Assembly (NCBI RefSeq): GCF_015832195.1
Contig: NC_052026.1
Coordinates: 20,865,013-20,929,012, forward strand
Direction of reading: 5' to 3'
Length of the DNA stretch: 64,000 nucleotides
Origin: Motacilla alba alba
Lineage: Eukaryota; Chordata; Aves; Passeriformes; Motacillidae
This document shows, in pieces, positions 1 to 44,946 of the stretch (position 1 is the first letter of the stretch; each line of letters opens with the position of its first letter). The position numbers were made by a program, and so were the translations under genes. Under the pieces are notes generated by a model. The model ran no database searches. It worked only from the letters and a program-made list of their open reading frames with translations, and was not told the origin of the DNA.

Positions 1-58
1 CCCACGGGGACTGTGCCCACAGCACCAAGCCTCTGACTCCGTTCCTCCTGCTTTGCAG

Positions 59-713
59 TGAGAAGCTGCCCGAGGTGCTCAGTGCGAATCGGCTGCCAGC
101 ACCACAGAGCCAGGGTGCCTCCAGCGCGGAGGGCAAGGATGTTGCCTTCTGCACGCCCGTGTATCCTGTGGGCATCCTGCTGGTGTGCAACAACTGCGCC
201 GCGTACCGCAAGCTGCTGGAGGCACAGAGCCCCGGCGTGCGCAAGTGGGCCCTGCGGCGCCAGAACGAGCCCCTGGAGGTGCGGCTGCAGCGCCTGGAGC
301 GGGAGCGCACGGCCAAGAAGAGCCGGCGGGACAATGAGACGCCCGAGGAGCGCGAGGTGAGGCGCATGCGGGATCGGGAAGCCAAGCGGCTGCAGCGCAT
401 GCAGGAGACAGATGAGCAGCGGGCACGGCGGCTGCAGAGGGACCGGGAGGCCATGCGCCTGAAACGCGCCAACGAGACCCCCGAGAAGCGGCAAGCCCGG
501 CTCATCCGCGAGCGTGAAGCCAAGAGGCTCAAGCGGCGCCTGGAGAAAATGGATATGATGCTCCGGGCACAGTTTGGCCAGGACCCCTCTGCCATGGCCG
601 CTCTGGCAGCTGAGATGAACTTCTTTCAGCTGCCAGTGAGCAATGTGGAGCTGGAGAGCCAGCTGCTGGGCAAGATGACCTTTGAGGAGCAGAGCAACAG
701 CGCGTTGCACTAA
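59..713 (+). CDS. ZNF821: ZNF821, terminal coding exon (3' part of gene)
   Basis: This is the last exon of zinc finger protein 821, a nuclear C2H2 protein of poorly known function, presumably in transcription. The exon follows an acceptor (ctttgcag, ending at 58). Its first base completes a split codon, the frame then reads EKLPEVLSANRLP from base 60, and TAA is at 711-713. The exon encodes a segment with CNNC (CNNCAAYRKLLEAQ) followed by an STPR domain: four arginine-rich 23-residue repeats at 267-335, 336-404, 405-473 and 474-542, most starting E-T/P. STPR domains bind double-stranded DNA in silkworm FMBP-1. The conserved C-terminus follows (AAEMNFFQLPVS, FEEQ). The zinc-finger exons lie left of the window. 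The gene converges on ATXN1L. Identification rests on near identity to the remembered human protein, with high certainty. The CDS is partial at its 5' end only because of the window edge. Confidence 0.95.
267..542 (+). repeat. ZNF821: STPR domain: four tandem 69-bp (23-aa) coding repeats
   Basis: Four in-frame 69-bp units begin GAGCCC, GAGACG, GAGACA and GAGACC. The encoded repeats share the pattern E-[TP]-x-E-x-R-x(2)-R-L/M-x-R-x-R-E-A-x-R-L-x-R. Each unit is a charged helix rich in Arg and Lys. Unit length is exactly constant, as in the score-and-three-amino-acid-peptide repeat family. Confidence 0.9.
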
Positions 714-975
714 ACCACAGCCAGGAACTGTGCTGCCTTTGCTGCACCTGCCACATGTGCACTAGCGGGCTTCTGCACTCAGGAGGCTGCTGTGGGTCCC
801 TGCCCGACCCTCCCTGACAGGTGGTTCTGGTTTTCCTCTGAACCCAGGAGGAGAACAGAGCTGAGAGATGCCTGCCAAAGCAGCTCTGGTGGGAGCAGAT
901 TCTGAGGATAGAGTCTGCTCTGGGGGCCAAGTCACAGCCTGTGACAGAACGAAAATAAATTAATGTATTAATTAA
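714..975 (+). other. ZNF821: ZNF821 3' UTR
   Basis: This is the short untranslated tail after the stop at 711-713. It runs to just past the polyadenylation hexamer at 954-959. The end point is approximate because no transcript data are available. Confidence 0.7.
954..959 (+). terminator. ZNF821: Polyadenylation signal AATAAA of ZNF821
   Basis: A canonical AATAAA lies 241 bases after the stop codon, followed by AT-rich sequence and a T-rich stretch near 1010. It is the first such signal downstream of the gene on this strand. Confidence 0.75.
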
Positions 976-1512
976 CATTAATTAATGTTCACATGCATCA
1001 GTCCCCTTCTTTACCTTTTGTGCTTTGTCCTGGTTTTGGGCCCTTGGCCCATAAGTGGGTCTAGGCTACTGCAGTTCCGCTGCAGGTGAAATCCACCTCA
1101 GTAAAAAAGGATCTTGTTTACTGCAGCATGAATTACAGAGTTGAAGACAGATAGTCCACAAAGTCCTCCAGGAGTAAATCCTTTGCAATTTGTGCCCGTA
1201 AGAAGGAAAGAAAGGAGGATGTCCTTCTGGAAATGCTTGTGCACACCCTTTTTTTAAACATCGTTATTACATATTTACATATTTTGCAGTGGCATCCATG
1301 GAAAAACTAAGGAACCTGAGGTCCTGTTTTAAGATACCCCTTAAAAACAGTGAAAGAAAGGCTGGCCAAGGTAAACAAATAGCAAACAAGATTGCTGCTT
1401 TACTCACAAGTTATTTTCACTTAAACAGTATTTCAGGTTTGCAAGTGAAAGTTGATTGAATGGTAAACGATAGAGTAGGTCAGTTTCTAGGACTCTATGG
1501 GTTTGCTTTTCC

Positions 1513-1605
1513 CTTTATTCAGCACTGGTGAGGCCACATCTGGAGACCTGTGTCCAGCGCTGGAGTCCCCAGTGCAAGAGCAACACAGACGCACTGGAGG
1601 CAAAA
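1513..1605 (+). mobile_element. CR1 LINE fragment (degraded)
   Basis: The segment reads 'cactggtgaggccacatctgg' (first 20 bases diagnostic) followed by 'tgtgtccagcgctgg'. This resembles the CR1 region coding for the C-terminal part of the reverse-transcriptase ORF, where '...LVRPHLEYCVQ' is encoded. It is short and diverged, so the boundaries are approximate. Confidence 0.6.
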
Positions 1606-2780
1606 TGTCATCGTAGCCTGTGCCTACAGGAAAAGGTTCCTGTGCCAACAGAAACCACTATTAAAACTATGCAACTATGGAAATGATGTCTAGGCATCTT
1701 TAAACTGCAAAAGGCAAAGCAGTGGCACAGAAGGACTCAGGGCAGAGCAAAGAAGTGGTACACTCTCCAATATTTGGCTTCTTTAAGAATGAGCACCTGA
1801 AAATGCATGGTGTTAGCTTTGTGGTTTTGAGACATCAGCCCACCAAAAGCCAGTGTGCCACACTTCTGTGTTTTGTAGCCTGAAAGCCCCTATTACCTCC
1901 ACACCATTTCCAGTTAAGGTCTAGAGTCATACACTGGATCTCTGATGGCTGTTAAGTCACAAATGGTGACCGCAAGACCGCTACTTGAGAAGAGTGAAGT
2001 TAAAACAAGAAGCAAAACCTTTTGATCAGACTACTTAAAACCCTCATTTCCTCCTCATTTTTCAGTTTGAAAACATTTGATTCCAGTCCCTCAAAGCCCT
2101 AGTTAAAATAGTTACCTTCAAAATGCATAATGTTGCATTTTTCTGGCAATAATGAACCACTCTCACAGTCAGCCCAGGACATGCTGCTAGGAAACAGCAC
2201 TGAACCTTTTCAGTGCAGGTTTTCTCCTCCTGCCACTGCAACATCTAGTTTCCTCCCTGTACAGAAGCTGTTTTAACATGATGTTCATTCATCGTGTAGA
2301 ACTGACACCCAGGAGCCATGCCTGCTTCTCTCTTTGGGAAAAGGCACTGTAAAGGGGCTGTTGAGTTCCATGTTCCTTTGTTCATATCCTCCTTTGTTCT
2401 CTGATCTCTCACTTTTATCCTTACCTGTGTTCGTTTTCATACTCAAACCCCGAGTTTGCTTCTGGCAGTATCTGCCTTTGCTCTGCCTCATGTTCTGCTT
2501 GCCCAGCAGAGATGTATCTCTACCCTGCAACCTGCAGCTGGAACATTCCCTGTAGTGTCACTGACACCTTATCTTTATTCCAGGGGGTTCAGGAGAGAAC
2601 ACATAACACAAAAGTATCTGAAAACACAGAATTATGACTTATAATCCATCTGGCACCCTGTATCTTGCCCTTGACGTGAGTCTCCAGATCACTGTGTACA
2701 TCCAGAGAAGCCACGCGCTAATGACCACTGATACTGTAGACAAGCAAGAAGTCTCAAACACCAAAGGAAAAGCTATTTGT

Positions 2781-2815
2781 TTATATATAGATATATATAT
2801 GTATATAGATATATA
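2781..2815. repeat. AT-rich microsatellite (TA/GATA-like)
   Basis: This is a run of alternating TA with interspersed GATATA and GTATA units. It is low-complexity and no function is inferred. Confidence 0.8.
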
Positions 2816-2962
2816 CTGTGTTTACAGAGTCAACAAGTTAAATGCAATATTCATAAAAGCATTAACAATAAAAATACAATCTGTTTGTAGGCAAGTACAG
2901 ACTTAAAATGGTAAAACAGGAAAAAGGATCTCACCAAAGTACAAATATACAGTACAAATTGA

Positions 2963-2968
2963 TTTATT
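2963..2968 (-). terminator. ATXN1L: Candidate distal polyadenylation signal of ATXN1L
   Basis: TTTATT on + reads AATAAA on the minus strand. A T-rich element lies before it and a GT/T-rich element after it, as expected for a cleavage site. It is one of several candidates (6091-6096, 2574-2579). Confidence 0.5.
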
Positions 2969-5900
2969 TAAAACAGTTACAAAAAAAGCACAACAAAATA
3001 GAGATTATCCTTAGAATTATTAATGCTTTGTAAAGATCAGGTAGGGGGAAAGGGGCAGGGACAAAGTTGGAGGGGAGCACCTGACTAGTTCTAAGGCTTT
3101 AGATACACTGCATCGGTTACATGTTAATACAGCCATATACTGGGGGTTATAGTGAGGGGTCAGCACTTATCTACAAACATCTCTCTGCCTCAGGGCAGCC
3201 CAGCCAGCTCCCCCATGTCTCTCTCTCTGAGCACACCCTCCCCGGCGCTAAGGTGCCATGAAAGCCGAAAACAACTCGAGTGTGCCAGGGGCGTGTTGGC
3301 AGGGTGGGCGGCAGCAGCCCAGGACCTACGGGGCAATCCTGTCCTTGACAGACAGTGTGAAGGCCGTGGAAGGGCCTGGACCATCAGCATTTTAAACCAG
3401 ATGTGGAACACCCTGGGCCAAACTTACAGGATGTGTACTTGTAGCCGTCTTAGCAGCTTCTGACAAGTGCCAGGCTCTAGCACGGCTTGAAAGACAGGGA
3501 GCAGTTGTGAGTGATGCTGGGGAAGGCACGTGTGCTGCTGCGGGCAGGAACTAGCATTTGGGCTACTCCAGCTGCTGTAGTTTCTTTTACAATATTTTCT
3601 GAGTAACAAGGATTGTTAGTTCTCTATGGGACAAAGTGACTTGAAGTGTGGGGTGGGGACAGGGACACAATGTGAAAAGTGCAATATAAAAAGCTGCTCA
3701 GCAGCTGGAAGGGGAAGGCAGAGGGGCCTCTGCAGCTTCCTTCCCTTCCAGACAGAGCTTCCTCTGCATAGTCTGGTAGTGATGAGCGCTCATTGCTGTG
3801 AATGCACAGCCCAGAGACAGGCTTGGCTCTGCTGTGCAGCTAACCCAAGGCATGTTCCATGGGATGGGACAGATGGCTACAGACACCCGTTATTGCATCC
3901 CGCGGGCTCCTGCTACAGAGCGTGAGCTGGATAAGATTACAGCCTCCTCCAGGCAGGACAGACCACAGCTTTCCTACCCTCGGCAATAGCAGCAGGAACA
4001 TGGTACATTTCTCTGAGAAGTCTGTCTCATCTCTGCCAGCAGAAAAGCCCAGGTAACCATCCCACTCTGCAATGTCTTCCTGGCCTTATCTCCTCCTTCC
4101 CCTGTAAACCCGAGAAATAAAAGCCTCCTCCATGGGCTCATTCACAGCCTGTCTCACACACTCCCTGTCCCAGGAGAGCCTCAGTGCTCAGCACAACCAC
4201 CACTATGGTGCTAAGCCAAACAGCCCTGTCCAGCAAGGACAGGTTCCTGTGATACCAGTACTGCTGAGCTGGGCTGGAGAGTTGCCAGCGGCCCCCTCCT
4301 GCCCACCCTTCGGGGCAAACAGCCAGACACAGATTCTTCATCTCAGTCCCCTGTCATGAGCTGTGCTTCAAGCCACTGCTTCCAGGGAAGAGCTGGCAGG
4401 TGAAACACAAAACAGCGGGACTGACAGGAGTCTGGATAAAAGCACCAAGGTCCAGTTCAGCACAGCCTGTTCCACAGAGCTCAGGACCGCACCCACCAGA
4501 AGTGCAGCAAGCCAAAGTCCAGGTCAGCAGCCAGGTAAACAACAGGGCAAGCACCTTCACAGCCCTTCAGCTGCCTACAGTACAAAGCTCTTTAGGTCAC
4601 GCAGCATCTTGCCTCATTTGTCAGTACTGCCCATTCAGACCACTGCACAGTGTGGCTGAGATCGAGGAGCTGCAGTAACACACATGGTGTTAAGGCAAGC
4701 TCTCCAAACCCTCACTCTAAGACAGACTTCGGGCTTCAGAGACACTCAAGGGGCTCTGCACCGTCAGTTGCTCAGACATTGCCTTCGTGGTGTAACCAGC
4801 CCTTCTACATTCACGTGCTGTACATATGCGAGATCCCTCCCTCAGGTGCCTGTGGCAGCCCTCAGCTCCTCTGCATGCACCTGCGTAGAACAGGCACAAG
4901 AACCCAGGCTCCTCTGCCTCCTGCCTTTGGCCACAGACACCTCCGCTAGCCTGAGCATTAAGTACCAATTACCAACACTAATGGAGAGTTCTACGTAGGA
5001 GAGTCCAGTCAGCAGGAGCTGAGACACCCCCAGGTGACGGGCCCAGGTGGACACTTCATTGACAGACAGGATTGTGAAAACAGCATCTCCCCACAGCTGC
5101 TGCACCTGAGAAGGCAGAATCTTCACACAACAGCGTCACTGACTTCACACATCCCAAATGCAGCTGATGAAGCCAGAAGTAGTGTGTCATTTGGGAGCAG
5201 CTACACGTGATACAGGCAGCATCGTCATTCTGGAGAACCCTGTGAGGCACAAACACTGAGGGCATGTTTAGCACATATCTCACCTAAGGCCTGTCCTGGG
5301 GCAGGCATTCTAAAGGCAACAGAAATGGCTAGCGATGTGCTAGGAACACAGGACTGAGGCCGGCATGGAAGGGACGTTCTGGAGACTAATTTGCCTAATA
5401 CACAGGCAGAGCATGCATCCATTGCACAGTCAGCAGAAGCCAACCAGTTACAGGACACACTCCCGGGGAGTGCAGAACAGCCCTGAGACAGCACCACTGC
5501 GAGGAGAGGTGCTGACACACACCATCCTGTGACACAGAGGAGTGGCACCCCAAGAGTCAGGCACACTTGACAAATTTCAGGCAGATGAGAGCAGGGAGAC
5601 AGAAACAGCATGCTGAACATCAGGACTCTGCACACTAAGAAAGGCCCCCTCCTAAGCCTGGTCCTAGCACAGAGATGGGCACCTGAACACAAGGAATACC
5701 CAGTCCAGGTTAAGTCAGTGAAAACTGTTTTGTCACCAGAACAGTGACTGTTTTTTATCCTAGCTGAGCAATGGTGTCATAACACACCATCAGAGAGAGC
5801 AGATTAGTGTAACTACAGGAGACTTCACTCAATAGTGTTACCACCACAATCAGCTGTTCATACACAGTTGTATTAAATCTCACCATGAAAGAGACTACTC

Positions 5901-6090
5901 TTGATTTGACCACATTGTTCTACAGAGGAACTCTGAAATGAAGCATCAGAAAAACTTAACACAAAATGACCCCAAAATGCCCTGTGACACTATGATATTT
6001 TTAGAGTCCCTACATTAATCATGGAATTGTACTTAGCACAAACTTTGTACCTTGCCTGCACATGCACAAACACTTGTCTCTTGTCTAGAG

Positions 6091-6096
6091 TTTATT
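6091..6096 (-). terminator. ATXN1L: Candidate proximal polyadenylation signal of ATXN1L
   Basis: AATAAA on the minus strand, about 1.1 kb after the ATXN1L stop. It is a plausible alternative 3' end and cannot be ranked against the distal site from sequence alone. Confidence 0.3.
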
Positions 6097-6280
6097 CAGG
6101 AAACTGCCTGCAGGGAAGAATTAGCCATCTGGAACATTTTTCTGACTTAATTACAAGATAGCATTGGTCTTCTCACAGAAGAAGGATATTTTCACCCTTC
6201 CCTAGAGAATGCTGAATGTATTTTGCTCCATATTTTAAAAAACTCCAAACCAATAAAATATCCAAAACCAAAATTCAACC

Positions 6281-6305
6281 AAACAACAACAACAACAACA
6301 ACAAC

Positions 6306-6334
<29 letters not shown>
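6281..6334. repeat. (CAA)n followed by a 29-A tract
   Basis: About eight AAC/CAA units run into an uninterrupted run of 29 adenines (6306-6334). It could be a simple repeat or the old tail of a retroposed sequence. No recognisable retroposon body sits upstream. Confidence 0.8.
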
Positions 6335-6337
<3 letters not shown>

Positions 6338-7182
6338 AACCCCATTCATCCCCAGGTTAAGCCTCTGCAAAAGCTGTAAGCGCAGGAGGGATTTTTGAAA
6401 GTTATTAACATGGGAAGAAAGATTTGATTTGGTGGCAAAATAACTAAGTAGACTTTATAGCAGGAAACATCTCCCATCCCAACTTGTGTCCCATCTCAAG
6501 TGCTCAAGTTCCCTATTCACCTGCACCCAAGCCCATCCTTTTGGTCCTTCCTCTTGAATTTCTGTGATTCACTCAAATCTGTACATTCTTTGCAAGAAGA
6601 AAGAGCAGTTGGATTCAGTGGAAGAGACATTAATCAGAACCACCAGAGAAGCACCTCCATCCTGCCCTCGAGAGCTCCATCGGTGAACGGTCCTTTTAAA
6701 GTGCATGTGTGAAGAAAGGGGATACTGGGAGTGGAGCCCCCAAACTCCAGTGGGGACCCATCTCTCCCCATCATGAGAAAGGAGAAATAAAATCTTCAGC
6801 AATTTTATCTGCTACCTTAAGCCAAGTCTGCCCTCCTCATCTCCCTACCTGCCCGAATGCTCGGCCCCTGCCCCGCAGGGAGTCAGTTATCCCAGGAGGT
6901 GGGAGAGAGCCCCAGCCTCCAGCAGCCTCTGGAATGCTCTCATCACACACTCATGACCACATCCCTGCTCCCCACCCCAGCTAGCCTGTCGCTGCTCCCT
7001 GAGGCACTGGAGGCCTCCTGACTCCCCAAGAGGAACTGGTCAGCCATGGAACTGGAATGGAGCCATTCCTGCAAGGCAGAGAGCAGCCTTTGTTGGTGAG
7101 CCTGTGACAGAGTCTGTGCAATTCCTGCACCAGATGGTGAGGGTCACCTGCTGTGGCTGCCCTAGCTCACACCTCTAAGGGA

Positions 7183-9249
7183 TCATTTCCCTGCATTCGA
7201 ACGCCCTTCAATAGACAGCTTGACCTCCTGGGGAATGAAAGAGGGACGGAGCAGAGAGGGCCGAGGCTCCTCTGCCTGCACGCTGTATCTTTGGAAGCCT
7301 GAGGCCAAACTGTACAGACTGCCAGGCTCAGGCTGAGAAGATTCTGCATGGGAGCTCTGGGCCGTGCTGGTCCTGTCTGTGTGGCTCTTCCTTTCAGCAG
7401 CTCTGTCAGATGGCTCTCTGGGCCCCTGAGCTGTTCGTTCCAATCTCTCCCTAGCAGACGCCAGCTGATCCATGAGAGGGGAGTTGGCCTGAGAAGCAGA
7501 GTTGCCATTCATGCTCTGTAAACTGATTGATATGCAGACATCCCCCACCTGCAGCCTGTGGCAGGGCAAAGCAAAGAGCTGAGCAGTCCTGCCGGGGCAG
7601 CAGGAGGACCAGCCCTGGCCGTACACAAAGAAGGGATGCTCCGGGGGCACATCGATGCTCACTTTACTTTGTTGCTCCCCAACCACAAAATGCAGCGTGA
7701 CAAGCCCAGGCCACTGGCTCTCCTGAATATCCACCACAGTGCTGGAGTCGATCTTCAGGCCTCCGCTCACCTCCGCACTGCGAACAAAGTCTTGGGTCTG
7801 CAGGTCCTCCACGCGCTTCAGCTCTCCCGTCGCCAGCTGGATGATGGCTCCTTTCATGAAGTGAGAGGGCAGCTGTGAGGAGCCGGCTGGCTGCAACGGG
7901 GCCAGCTCCTTTTCAAGCACATTTCCTTGAGCCTGGGCATCTGGGCTCTCCCTCAGCAGGGCTTCTGAAGCGGAGGACCTGACAGGCTCAGATCCGATGG
8001 GAACGAGCACTGGCTTGCCATTGGCCACCACCATTCCTTTGGCTAACTGTCTCTGTCTAACAGTCTCCTCGGGGGACATTCCACACGGGCTCCGCGACTG
8101 GCTGTTCCCAGCTGCAGCCCTGTCTGTGGTGTTCCTCAGCACGTCCCCCTGCCCATCGGGGGTATTATGGCAAAGGTTCAAAGGGCTTGGGTCATCTTTC
8201 CTCTGGGCTGCCAGAACGTGATAATCCTGAGATGCCAACACCCCCACCACCCTCTGAACCTCCAGATCAGCGTCTGGGGTGCTCCTCTGAGTAGGCACAG
8301 AGATCTCTCTTCCCAGCATCTGGTAACCTGGCAGGAACTGTCCATCACCCACACATCCTGTTGCAGCCCCTGGGGGCAGACAGTCCTCAGCTGCGCTGCT
8401 GGCAGAGTCCACAGCCTCGCTGGGCCTCCTGGCCACGCTCTGCTCCAGGGGCCTCTGCCCGCCGTTGGCCGCAGCCGCCTCTGAGCTCAGCTGACTGTCC
8501 TGCTGAGGAGACTCTAGGCTCCCACCTGCTACAGGTGCCTCATAGGCGGAGTAGCCTGGTGGCAGACGGGACATCTGATAATAAACAGGAATTCTCCCCG
8601 GTGCCACGTCCATGGGTTGGGGCGCAGCGTGGTGCTGCATCTGCCCAGGAGAGGCTGCGGAGGTGGATTTGTTGAAGCTGTGGGTGGGAGAGGTAGTCTG
8701 GGGGGAAGGAGCAGCTTCTTCCGTGAACAGGGAGGCATATGGCACAAAGTGGGGGACGTGGGGGGCAGTGAGGTTGGTGGAAGGAGACAGGAGGGGACTA
8801 GGCATGAAGGCAGGAGGGACGGCATAGGGCACTGTGTAGTGGGAACCGATGAGCTGCAGGGAAGCTGAAGGGATCTGTGCATAGTGGATGGAGGGGAAGG
8901 GCACCGCCGGGTGCTGGATGATGGGCGAGGTCACGTTGAAGGCGGGGGGCAGGGGGCTCACGTTCACCACGGGGTGGAGGCCCGTGGGAGAGAAGGTGGC
9001 AGGCGGTGCTGCCACTTTGTAGAACATTCCGTACTGGTCCACCGTCAGCCCCGCCGCCGCCTCGGGGGCCTCGCCTGGACCGTAGCGCGGTGTGGCGGGA
9101 GCCGGCCGAGCCGTGCGGGTCCACTCGGGGCCCTCGCCCGAGCCCTGAGCTCCCCCCGCCCGTCCCGCCTCGGTGCCAGTGTTGGCGGCGGCAAGTTCCC
9201 GCTTCTTGGGCGGGAGACACTCCTGGCTCCGCTCGTGGCCCGCTCTCAT
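7183..9249 (-). CDS. ATXN1L: ATXN1L (ataxin-1-like / BOAT1), complete single-exon CDS
   Basis: The CDS encodes 688 residues; human ATXN1L has 689. This nuclear protein is a paralogue of ataxin-1. It binds and stabilises the repressor Capicua (CIC) and takes part in Notch and CIC-target repression. The N-terminus carries the family signature HERSQECLPPKKRE. Next is a Pro/Ser-rich low-complexity region (about 80-230) with YYQMSRLPPGY. The AXH domain spans about 460-590, from SHFMKGAIIQLATGELKRVE through HPFFVYGQGWSSC and CHRLQVGDVCISISLQS. The C-terminus ends PSFIPQEVKLSIEGRSNAGK. There is no polyglutamine tract, unlike ataxin-1. The start is the ATG at 9249-9247, which yields the conserved N-terminus. 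The gene faces away from AP1G1 and converges on ZNF821. Identification is very secure; upstream 5' UTR exons are not resolved. Confidence 0.97.
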   Translation of the reverse strand: MRAGHERSQECLPPKKRELAAANTGTEAGRAGGAQGSGEGPEWTRTARPAPATPRYGPGEAPEAAAGLTVDQYGMFYKVAAPPATFSPTGLHPVVNVSPLPPAFNVTSPIIQHPAVPFPSIHYAQIPSASLQLIGSHYTVPYAVPPAFMPSPLLSPSTNLTAPHVPHFVPYASLFTEEAAPSPQTTSPTHSFNKSTSAASPGQMQHHAAPQPMDVAPGRIPVYYQMSRLPPGYSAYEAPVAGGSLESPQQDSQLSSEAAAANGGQRPLEQSVARRPSEAVDSASSAAEDCLPPGAATGCVGDGQFLPGYQMLGREISVPTQRSTPDADLEVQRVVGVLASQDYHVLAAQRKDDPSPLNLCHNTPDGQGDVLRNTTDRAAAGNSQSRSPCGMSPEETVRQRQLAKGMVVANGKPVLVPIGSEPVRSSASEALLRESPDAQAQGNVLEKELAPLQPAGSSQLPSHFMKGAIIQLATGELKRVEDLQTQDFVRSAEVSGGLKIDSSTVVDIQESQWPGLVTLHFVVGEQQSKVSIDVPPEHPFFVYGQGWSSCCPGRTAQLFALPCHRLQVGDVCISISLQSMNGNSASQANSPLMDQLASARERLERTAQGPREPSDRAAERKSHTDRTSTAQSSHAESSQPEPGSLYSLASGFQRYSVQAEEPRPSLLRPSFIPQEVKLSIEGRSNAGK

Positions 9250-9535
9250 GGCGCCCCGCGGTGTCCCGGCAGCCCCGGCCGCGACGCTCCTTCATGGGGG
9301 CACCCACTGGGGCTGCCACGCGCGGGCTCCTGCATCCGCGCCGCCGGCCGCCGCCTCACCTGTGCCGGGAACAGAGCGAGCCGTGAGTCCCAGCCTCGGG
9401 AACGGGGGACGGCCCCAGCCCCGGCTCCGGGAACGGGCACGGCGACGGCCCCTGGCCCGGGGTCGGGACGCGGGGACGGAAGATGCCCGAACCCGGTGGC
9501 CGCCCCCAACCCCGCTGCCGCGCACCCCGCCCGGA

Positions 9536-9578
9536 GCCCGCGGCTCACCCGCCATGGCCCGCGGCTCACCCGCCATGG
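9536..9578. repeat. Two tandem copies of a ~21-bp GC-rich unit
   Basis: The unit 'cccgcggctcacccgccatgg' (about 21 bp; key core CGGCTCACCCGCCATGG) occurs twice back to back within the ATXN1L upstream CpG island. It looks like a local duplication. Confidence 0.7.
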
Positions 9579-10276
9579 CCCGCAGCGGCCCCGCGGGCCC
9601 GCCCGGCTCCTCCCCGCCCGCGGCGCGCCCCGATGACGCAAAGGCGCGCCGACCGCCGGAACTGCTCAGGGGTCGCGACTCCGCCGCACCCGGATGGCGT
9701 CACGGGGCACCCGCGGCGCCGTTGCCGTGGCAACCAGCTGCGTCCGCCCGGGGTCCGGGCGGCCCGGTCTGCGGGACGGGCCCGGCGCCCGCCCGCCCGG
9801 CGCGAGTCACCTGGGCGGCTTGTGTCGGCCCCGCGCCCCAGACGGGCTCTCTCAGCGGTTGGCCGGCAGCGCGGGCCCAGCGGCAGCGTGGCCCGGCTCC
9901 CCTGCGGGAGTCTTCGGTCTGAACGTGCCCGTGCCCTGTCTCGCACTCCCGCAGTGTCCGGCCGGCCCCGTGCTGCTTGCCGGGCTCCTCGTCATTCGGT
10001 GATCGTTAATGTGACATAAGGTCCTGGAAGCGGGAACAGAATAGCTGCCTGGGGCGGGGGTGGCTCTGTACCCCCTTCCAGAGACGCCTCGTTTACCGGG
10101 GCACACTGCGTTCCCCCCGTGGCCGGCGGACGTTGAAGCAGTGCGAGATTCGGCGGGCTCGGAGCGGCCGGGCCCTTCCGGCCTCGGAACCCCTCGATCC
10201 GGAACCGCGGACACGGGCCACGGGTCCCGCCCGGCCCCGCTGTGGGGAGCGCGTGCTGACGGGCCCGCCCCGCGCG

Positions 10277-10284
10277 TGACGTCA
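10277..10284. promoter_or_regulatory. AP1G1: Full CRE palindrome TGACGTCA
   Basis: A perfect 8-bp CREB/ATF site lies about 270 bp upstream of the AP1G1 exon 1 YY1 motif and inside the CpG island. Given the divergent layout it could act on either gene. Regulation is inferred. Confidence 0.55.
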
Positions 10285-10529
10285 TCAGGGACTGCCACGG
10301 TGCAGACGCACCTTTTCGTGTAAGAACAACCTCACGGGTGCTTCCGCCAAGAAAAGTAGTGCAAGCGGCATTTTCCGTCCCGCCACCGGCGGTGCTGCAC
10401 CGCGCTCTCGCCATCCGCGCCCCGTTACCGCCGAACCCCGCGCGGCCGCGCTCCCACCCGCGGTCGGGAGAGCCTGCGGGGTCGCGGGGGGCGAGCCGGC
10501 GCGCGGATCCCTCCGCCTGCGGTATCGGT

Positions 10530-10599
10530 GCTGCGGCCGCGCCGCCGCCATTTTGAATGCCCGGCTCTGTCCGCCGCCGCCGCTGCAGGGACCGGCCCG
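10530..10599 (+). other. AP1G1: AP1G1 exon 1 (non-coding; 5' end approximate)
   Basis: A donor (accggcccg|gtgagt, GT at 10600) follows CG-rich sequence with the YY1 motif. No start codon leads into the AP1G1 frame here, so the exon is 5' UTR. It would join the acceptor at 19689. The 5' limit is a guess from the YY1 position. Confidence 0.55.
10544..10555 (+). promoter_or_regulatory. AP1G1: YY1-type motif GCCGCCATTTTG at AP1G1 exon 1
   Basis: GCCGCCATTTTG is the classic YY1 site found just downstream of start sites in many housekeeping CpG promoters. It lies 44 bp before the exon 1 donor, so the AP1G1 start site is probably a few tens of bases upstream. Confidence 0.55.

Positions 10600-44946
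<34,347 letters not shown>

Larger units (their letters stand above)
976..2944. other. Convergent intergenic spacer between ZNF821 and ATXN1L
   Basis: No coding exon is recognisable. The stretch holds an old CR1 fragment near 1513-1605 and an AT microsatellite at 2781-2815. It also has minus-strand AATAAA hexamers (TTTATT on +), including 2574-2579, which could serve as a distal ATXN1L site. Otherwise I see nothing. Confidence 0.6.
2945..7182 (-). other. ATXN1L: ATXN1L 3' UTR (long, inferred)
   Basis: This stretch lies directly downstream of the ATXN1L stop on the minus strand and has no coding features. Its proposed end is set by the minus-strand AATAAA at 2963-2968, which is followed on that strand by GT/T-rich sequence. 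Human ATXN1L also has a multi-kilobase 3' UTR. A closer hexamer at 6091-6096 could give a short isoform of about 1.1 kb. The stretch contains the CAA/A-tract repeat at 6281-6334. Extent is inferred and not shown by splice or transcript evidence. Confidence 0.5.

Noticed and set aside
79..426. Minus-strand frame opposite the ZNF821 exon
   Set aside because: It is a shadow of the conserved STPR-coding exon with low-complexity composition.
6216..6398. Frame with poly-Asn/poly-Lys
   Set aside because: It is simply the translation of the (CAA)n/A29 repeat.
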